A DNA stretch of 64,000 bases from Kitasatospora sp. NBC_01287 (GTDB taxonomy: Bacteria > Actinomycetota > Actinomycetes > Streptomycetales > Streptomycetaceae): NCBI RefSeq assembly GCF_026340565.1, contig NZ_JAPEPB010000001.1, positions 3,634,501-3,698,500 of the forward strand, written 5' to 3'. The notes under the pieces were generated by a model. It worked only from the letters and a program-made list of their open reading frames with translations. It was not told the origin of the DNA and did no database searches. How positions within the stretch are numbered: the first letter of the stretch is position 1; the number at the start of each line of letters is the position of its first letter. Positions 59,372 to 64,000 of this stretch are shown here, piece by piece. A program made the translations under genes and the position numbers.

Positions 59372-61945
59372 CTGTCCACCACGACTGAACCGACGAAGAC
59401 CACGTTCCGCGAGCTCGGCATCCTTTCGGAGACCGCCGAGGCGCTCGAAGCGGTCGGCATCATCCACCCGTTCCCGATCCAGGAGATGACCCTCCCGGTC
59501 GCGCTGACCGGGCACGACGTCATCGGCCAGGCCAAGACCGGCACCGGCAAGACCCTCGGGTTCGGCCTGCCGCTGATCGAGCGCGCGATCGTCCGCGCCG
59601 ACGTCGACGCCGGCCGGGCCACCGAGGCCCAGCTCTCCGACAGCCCGCAGGCGCTGATCGTGGTCCCCACCCGCGAGCTCTGCACCCAGGTCACCAACGA
59701 CCTGCAGACGGCCGGCAAGGTCCGCAACGTCCGCGTGCTGGCCATCTACGGCGGCCGGGCCTACGAGCCGCAGGTGGAGGCGCTCAAGAAGGGCGTCGAC
59801 ATCGTCGTCGGCACCCCGGGGCGCCTGCTCGACCTGGCCGGGCAGAAGAAGCTCGACCTCTCCAAGGTCCGCGCGCTGGTGCTGGACGAGGCCGACGAGA
59901 TGCTCGACCTGGGCTTCCTGCCCGACGTCGAGAAGATCATCACGATGCTGCCCGCCAAGCGGCAGACCCTGCTCTTCTCGGCCACCATGCCGGGCCAGGT
60001 GATCAGCCTGGCGCGCCGCTACATGAGCCAGCCGACCCACATCCGGGCCGCCGCGCCGGACGACAGCGGCCACACCGTCGCCAACACCACCCAGCGCATC
60101 TTCCGGGCGCACTCGCTCGACAAGGTCGAGCTGGTCTCGCGCATCCTTCAGGCCGACGGCCGCGGGCTCGCGATGATCTTCTGCCGCACCAAGCGCACGG
60201 CGGCGGACGTCTCCGACCAGCTGACCCAGCGCGGCTTCGCGGCAGGCGCGGTGCACGGCGACCTCGGGCAGGGCGCCCGCGAGCAGGCGCTGCGGGCCTT
60301 CCGCAGCGGCAAGGTGGACGTGCTGGTCTGCACCGACGTCGCGGCCCGCGGCATCGACGTGGAGGGCGTCACCCACGTCATCAACTACCAGTGCCCCGAG
60401 GACGAGAAGACCTACCTGCACCGGATCGGCCGCACCGGCCGCGCCGGCGCCTCCGGCACCGCGGTCACGCTGGTCGACTGGGACGACATCCCGCGCTGGC
60501 AGCTGATCAACAAGGCGCTGGAGCTCGGCTTCGGCGAGCCCGAGGAGACCTACTCCACCTCGCCGCACCTGTACGAGCTGCTGAACATCGCGCCGGGGAC
60601 CAAGGGCGTGCTGCCGCGCTCGGAGCGGACCCGGGCCGGCCTGGCCGCCGAAGAGGTCGAGGACCTCGGCGAGACCGGCGGGCGCGGCGCGCGTTCCGGC
60701 GGCCGCGCTGAGCGCCCCCGTGGCGGCCGCGGCGGCGCGGACCGGCCGGAGCGCACGGACCGTCCGGAGCGCACGGAGCGCACGGACCGCCCCGACCGCT
60801 CCAGTGGTCGGCGCGGCGGCGCGGCCGAGCAGCCGCAGGCCACCGAGGAGCGTGCGGCCCGGCCGCCGCGCAACCGTCGGCGCACCCGCGGCGGCGCCGC
60901 GGCGGCGCCCGGCACGGTCGAGGCCACCACGCAGCAGCCGGTGACGGCCGCCGAGGCCGGACCCGCGGCGCAGGCACCGGCCGCGGTCGGCGGCGTGGAC
61001 GGCGAGAGCACCGCGCCGCGTCGGCGCCGGCGGCGCTCGCGTGGCGCTGCCGCCGCCGAGGCTGCCCAGGTGGCGGCGGTCGGCGTGACCGAGGCCGCGG
61101 TGACCCCTGCGGTCGAGCCGGCGCCCGTCGCGCCGGTGGTCGAAGCGCCTGCGGCCGAAGCGCCGGCGGTGCCGAGCCAGGCGGGGGCTCCCGCCGAGGA
61201 GAACACCGCTCCGGTGGCGAAGAAGGCCACCCGGACCCGGAAGACGGCGGCCAAGAAGGCAGCCGCCCCGGCCGAGGTCGAGGCTCCGGCCGAGGTCGCG
61301 GTCGCCGCTGCGGTCGAGGCCCCGGTCGCGGTCGCCGCCAAGAGGGCGCCCGCCCGCCGGACCGCCGCGAAGAAGACCGTCGCCGAGCCGGTCGCCGAGC
61401 CGGTCGTGGTCGCCGAGGTGAACGTGGTCGAGGCGGCCCCGGCCGCCAAGCCGCGCAAGCGCGCGGTCAAGAAGGCCACCGCCGAGCCGGCCGCCGAGCC
61501 GGTGGTGGTCGCCGAGGTCGCCGCCGTCGAGGAAGCCCCGGCCGCCAAGCCGCGCAAGCGGGCCGCCAAGAAGACCGCCGCCACCGAGGCCCCGGCCGCC
61601 GAGGTGACCGTGATCGAGGCGGCCCCGGCCGCCAAGCCGCGCAAGCGCGCGGTCAAGAAGGCCACCGCCGAGCCGGTCGTGGTCGCCGAGGTCGCCGCCG
61701 TCGAGGAAGCCCCCGCCGCCAAGCCGCGCAAGCGGGCCGCCAAGAAGACCGCCGCCACCGAGGCCCCGGCCGCCGAGGTGACCGTGATCGAAGAGGCCCC
61801 GGCCGCCAAGCCGCGCAAGCGCGCGGTCAAGAAGGCCACCGCCGAGCCGGTCATCGAGGCCGCCGAGGCGATCGCCGCCGAGGCCGTCCCCGCGCCGCGG
61901 CGCCGCACCCGGAAGGCGGCCGCGCCCGCCCCGGTGACCGACTGA
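59372..61945 (+). CDS. DEAD-box ATP-dependent RNA helicase with basic repeat tail
   Basis: An 857-residue RNA helicase of the RhlE/DeaD type. Q motif HPFPIQEMTLP, Walker A AKTGTGKT near residue 50, VLDEADEMLDLGF, SAT, and HRIGRTGRAG near residue 350. An RGG/Arg-rich segment follows, then an Ala/Lys/Pro-rich tail with five copies of APAAKPRKRA, resembling histone H1 and streptomycete HupS tails. No ATG, GTG or TTG fits: upstream in-frame GTGs lack ribosome sites, and the first downstream ATG is inside the Q motif. CTG at 59372 (giving MSTTTEPTKTTFRELGIL) has GAAGAGG 7 bases upstream and is taken as the start. Confidence 0.88.
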   Translation: MSTTTEPTKTTFRELGILSETAEALEAVGIIHPFPIQEMTLPVALTGHDVIGQAKTGTGKTLGFGLPLIERAIVRADVDAGRATEAQLSDSPQALIVVPTRELCTQVTNDLQTAGKVRNVRVLAIYGGRAYEPQVEALKKGVDIVVGTPGRLLDLAGQKKLDLSKVRALVLDEADEMLDLGFLPDVEKIITMLPAKRQTLLFSATMPGQVISLARRYMSQPTHIRAAAPDDSGHTVANTTQRIFRAHSLDKVELVSRILQADGRGLAMIFCRTKRTAADVSDQLTQRGFAAGAVHGDLGQGAREQALRAFRSGKVDVLVCTDVAARGIDVEGVTHVINYQCPEDEKTYLHRIGRTGRAGASGTAVTLVDWDDIPRWQLINKALELGFGEPEETYSTSPHLYELLNIAPGTKGVLPRSERTRAGLAAEEVEDLGETGGRGARSGGRAERPRGGRGGADRPERTDRPERTERTDRPDRSSGRRGGAAEQPQATEERAARPPRNRRRTRGGAAAAPGTVEATTQQPVTAAEAGPAAQAPAAVGGVDGESTAPRRRRRRSRGAAAAEAAQVAAVGVTEAAVTPAVEPAPVAPVVEAPAAEAPAVPSQAGAPAEENTAPVAKKATRTRKTAAKKAAAPAEVEAPAEVAVAAAVEAPVAVAAKRAPARRTAAKKTVAEPVAEPVVVAEVNVVEAAPAAKPRKRAVKKATAEPAAEPVVVAEVAAVEEAPAAKPRKRAAKKTAATEAPAAEVTVIEAAPAAKPRKRAVKKATAEPVVVAEVAAVEEAPAAKPRKRAAKKTAATEAPAAEVTVIEEAPAAKPRKRAVKKATAEPVIEAAEAIAAEAVPAPRRRTRKAAAPAPVTD
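61430..61860 (+). repeat. Higher-order repeat encoding the helicase tail
   Basis: Two copies of a roughly 58-residue (about 174-186 bp) block, each containing KPRKRAVKKATAEP and KPRKRAAKKTAATEAP sub-repeats, plus partial copies at both ends. The second copy lacks an AAEP insertion present in the first. DNA copies are nearly identical, so recombination-driven length change is likely. Confidence 0.8.
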
Positions 61946-61961
61946 CGCGGCACCACCTGAC

Positions 61962-62010
61962 GCGGTCGGGGGCGGGCGGACCAACCGGTCCGCCCGCCCC
62001 CGACCGCTTT
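61962..62010 (+). terminator. Very strong terminator of the helicase gene
   Basis: A perfect 21-bp stem (61962-61982 with 61987-62007), loop AACC, followed by TTT, 17 bases after the stop codon. Confidence 0.94.
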
Positions 62011-62102
62011 CGGGCCGCTGTCAGCCCGCTGACCAGCGGCGCGGCGCCACGTCCTATGCTCGGAACGGCTTCGCCACCCGGCCGACCGAGGAGTACCACC
62101 CG

Positions 62103-62987
62103 ATGAGCACCATGCCCTTCCTCGCCCTGCCCGCCTGCGCCACCGCCGAGCGGCTGGCCACCGCGCGCGGGGAGTTCGCCGCGCTGCGGGCCGAGCCGAC
62201 CGGGCCGGTGCGCGGCACCGCACTGCTGGTCCCCGGGTTCACCGGCAGCAAGGAGGACTTCATCGCGCTGCTCGAACCCCTGGCGGCTGGCGGCTACCGG
62301 ACCGTCGGCTACGACCAGCGCGGCCAGTACGAGACCGGCGGCCCCGCCGACCAGCAGGCCTACGCGCTGCCCGAGCTGGCCCAGGACCTGCGGGCGGTCA
62401 CCGAAGCGCTGGCCGCCGAGGACGGGGCGGGCCCGGTGCACCTGGTCGGGCACTCCTTCGGCGGCTTCGTGGCCCGTGAGGCGGTGCTCGCGGCGGCCGA
62501 GCCGCTGCCCTGGGCCTCCCTGGTGCTGCTCTCCACCGGCCCGGGGCCGATCGAGGCCGCCGAGGCGGCCAGGACCAAGCTGCTGATGGACGCGCTGCCG
62601 GTGCTGGACCTGGAGACCATCTGGCAGATCATGCAGCAGATGGCGGGCGAGGAGGACGGCGTCACCGAGGCCCTCGCGCCGGAGATCACCGCCTTCCTGC
62701 ACCGCCGCTGGCTGGCCAACGTCCCGCAGTCGCTGCTGGCCATGGGCGAGCGGCTGATCGGCCAGGCCGACCGGACCGCCGAGCTGGCCGCCGTCCCGCT
62801 GCCCAAGCTGTACGTCTCGGGCGAGCGGGACTACGCCTGGCCGGTCGAGGAGCAGGGCAGCACCGCCGAGCGGCTGGGGGTCCGCCACGTGGTCGTGACC
62901 GGCGCCGGCCACTCCCCGAACGCCGAGCGGCCCGCCGAGACCGCCGCCGAGCTGCTCGCCTTCTGGTCCGCCGCCGACGCCCGCTGA
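62103..62987 (+). CDS. Alpha/beta hydrolase
   Basis: A 294-residue alpha/beta hydrolase. LLVPGFTGSKEDF (oxyanion), nucleophile elbow VGHSFGGFV, acid in YVSGERDYAWP and His in TGAGHSPNAERP. AGGAG lies 9 bases before the ATG. No signal peptide. Monocistronic between two strong terminators. The substrate is unknown; similar enzymes include esterases and haloperoxidase-like hydrolases. Confidence 0.92.
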   Translation: MSTMPFLALPACATAERLATARGEFAALRAEPTGPVRGTALLVPGFTGSKEDFIALLEPLAAGGYRTVGYDQRGQYETGGPADQQAYALPELAQDLRAVTEALAAEDGAGPVHLVGHSFGGFVAREAVLAAAEPLPWASLVLLSTGPGPIEAAEAARTKLLMDALPVLDLETIWQIMQQMAGEEDGVTEALAPEITAFLHRRWLANVPQSLLAMGERLIGQADRTAELAAVPLPKLYVSGERDYAWPVEEQGSTAERLGVRHVVVTGAGHSPNAERPAETAAELLAFWSAADAR

Positions 62988-63376
62988 GGCCTTCCCGACC
63001 GCCCCCTTCCCCTCCGCGGCCCCTTCCCCGGCCTCGCTCCGGCGCGCCTGCCGCGAGGCTCAAGTGATTCTCATGGATCAAAAATCCTTAGTTACGGTAA
63101 TATTTGATTCAGACCGGGAATGAATGGCTCCGCTCGCACGGTTGGCACCGACGGACGTCACCCGAAACAGCGACTTCACCGACAGGCAACCCCGGGGCAA
63201 AGAGCGGGCCTCACGCTGGCGGAGCAGGCTCCCGGCCCGTTTCGCCGCATCGGCGGCGGGCCGGCGGCAAGGGGGACGTGGCAGTGACCGACGTACCGCG
63301 AGTGACCGACGTAGCGCGACCGACGAGCAGCACCCCACCGCCTCGACAGCTGTCGAGGCCTGGAAAGGAGAGGCCC
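62988..63376. other. Intergenic region with an A/T-rich promoter-like island
   Basis: 389 bases without a clear gene. The stretch 63062-63115 is strikingly A/T-rich for this genome (contains ATCAAAAATCCTTAGTTACGG and TAATATTTGATT) and probably holds the promoter and operator of the small gene at 63377. Possible frames inside 63104-63376 lack ribosome sites. Confidence 0.5.
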
Positions 63377-63523
63377 ATGCGTTTCGAGATTCTCCGACTG
63401 GACGACCAGCAGGGCTCCGCGACCGATCGGCTGATCGCCGACGCGGAGACCGTCCGCCGCCTGGTGGAGGACGCCGCCCGTACCGGCGAGCGCCTCTACA
63501 TCCGTCCGTGCCGGACGGCCTGA
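63377..63523 (+). CDS. Conserved-looking 48-residue protein
   Basis: The short ORF MRFEILRLDDQQGSATDRLI continues through ADAETVRRLVEDAARTG to LYIRPCRTA. AAAGGAGAGG lies 3-5 bases before the ATG, one of the best ribosome sites in the window. The pattern (beta strand, Asp-rich loop, helix, YIRP end) resembles small uncharacterised streptomycete proteins of about 50 residues. No membrane segment. Function unknown. A hairpin terminator follows. Confidence 0.75.
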   Translation: MRFEILRLDDQQGSATDRLIADAETVRRLVEDAARTGERLYIRPCRTA

Positions 63524-63587
63524 CCCCGGGCCGGGCCCGCCCCGGCCGCCGGACCGGCGGCACCACCGTCCGCGGCCACCGGACTTC

Positions 63588-63627
63588 CTGACGCCCCGCC
63601 ACCGACCTGCCGGTGACGGGGCGTCAG
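63588..63627 (+). terminator. Hairpin terminator
   Basis: An 11-bp stem (63588-63598 with 63617-63627) extended by CACCG/CGGTG (63600-63604 with 63611-63615). Confidence 0.85.
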
Positions 63628-63771
63628 TGCTCCCGCGTCGCGCTCCCCGCGTTCGCCGGGGCCGGCGCGTCCCGGCCGGGTTTGCCACCGATCGGCGTGG
63701 GACATCCCCTAGAAGGCTGATGAAGATCTTGTTGAGGGGCTGTCCGGTGGTTGGCCGGGTGGCCCCTCTGG

Positions 63772-64000
63772 CTATGCGGTGGCCGGGTTGAGGTGCCAGG
63801 TGTTGTCGGTGTGGGCGAGTCCGAGGTTGATCAGGGTTCGCAGGTTGAGGGCGGCAGCGCGGGTGTGGAGCCAGGTGTCGTTCTTGATGGTGCCGCGGTA
63901 GCGGAGTTTGCGGTTGCCGTGGGCGACGAGCCAGGCGACGGCGCGTTCGACGGGTGGTCTCCATCGTCGGTAGGCGGCTTGCCAGTGGGGGTTTGTGGCG
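63772..64000 (-). CDS. IS transposase, C-terminal part (gene runs off the right edge)
   Basis: The minus strand reads through from the edge to TAG at 63772 with 75 codons, including WRPPVERAVAWLVAHGNRK, LRYRGTIKND and AAALNLRTLINLGLAH. This is the C-terminal DDE-superfamily end of an IS5/IS1182-like transposase (the E-region Arg/Lys helix and LNLRTL end). The family is inferred from this tail only. The outer 70 bases (63700-63771) are probably the end of the insertion sequence, but the inverted repeat cannot be fixed without the other end. Confidence 0.8.
   Translation of the reverse strand, partial: ATNPHWQAAYRRWRPPVERAVAWLVAHGNRKLRYRGTIKNDTWLHTRAAALNLRTLINLGLAHTDNTWHLNPATA

Noticed and set aside
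63124..63591. A 155-codon plus-strand frame overlapping the 48-residue gene
   Set aside because: It is Arg-rich in a different frame, lacks a ribosome site, and would overlap the much better initiated gene at 63377.

Overview
The window is high-GC actinomycete chromosome of Streptomyces/Kitasatospora type. The evidence is very G+C-rich codon use with frequent GTG starts, a WblC/WhiB7 regulator with an AT-hook, AdnAB and UvrD2 helicases, mycoredoxin, MoeZ, two multidomain chitinases, DasR-like operators and an initiator tRNA with encoded CCA. From memory, the order of uvrD2, wblC, adnAB, moeZ, the TetR/DUF3107 pair and the DEAD-box helicase matches the conserved core of Streptomyces. I could not check this against a genome. 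I saw no prophage, CRISPR array or obvious biosynthetic or defence cluster.

Region 1 (1-9.5 kb) is oxidative stress plus chitin use. A catalase start is divergent from a Fur-family repressor gene across a near-perfect 19-bp palindrome. A Sel1/TPR-repeat protein follows. Next come two secreted GH18 chitinases in a probable operon, behind a SARP/AfsR-type regulator. The chitinase promoter region and the regulator promoter region carry the same DasR-like (dre) box, which suggests that N-acetylglucosamine sensing controls both the enzymes and the regulator. An initiator tRNA-Met with a strong terminator closes the region.

Region 2 (9.6-23 kb) is conserved housekeeping: a UPF0182 membrane protein, a PPA1309-type protein, a Lon-like PDZ protease, moaE, an SDR/epimerase, a zincin-like protein coupled to a Nudix hydrolase, a YgjP-type metallohydrolase, an orphan ThiF-fold protein with a degenerate E1 motif, and an AarF/UbiB-type kinase.

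Region 3 (23-47 kb) holds redox and antibiotic-stress control and DNA repair: wblC with a hairpin-rich leader and a terminator-like attenuator, uvrD2, mycoredoxin, a GNAT enzyme, a GntR/HutC regulator, nudC, an M20 peptidase, a PadR-ABC exporter operon with a double palindromic operator over the padR start codon, an EEP phosphatase, two small WXG100-like proteins, a SpoIIE-type phosphatase, adnA/adnB, and an alkyltransferase-like protein.

Region 4 (47-64 kb) has a pseudokinase/LPG-synthase-like membrane protein, moeZ, a 165-bp palindromic MITE-like element abutting an epimerase stop codon, a PelF-like glycosyltransferase operon, two alpha/beta hydrolases, a TetR regulator, DUF3107, a ferritin-like protein, a DEAD-box RNA helicase with a histone-H1-like tail and a probable CTG start, a 48-residue protein, and the C-terminal end of an IS transposase at the window edge.

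Across the window, short tandem repeats (11-20 bp units) recur at gene 3' ends, in several cases straddling the stop codon. This was the least expected structural pattern seen.
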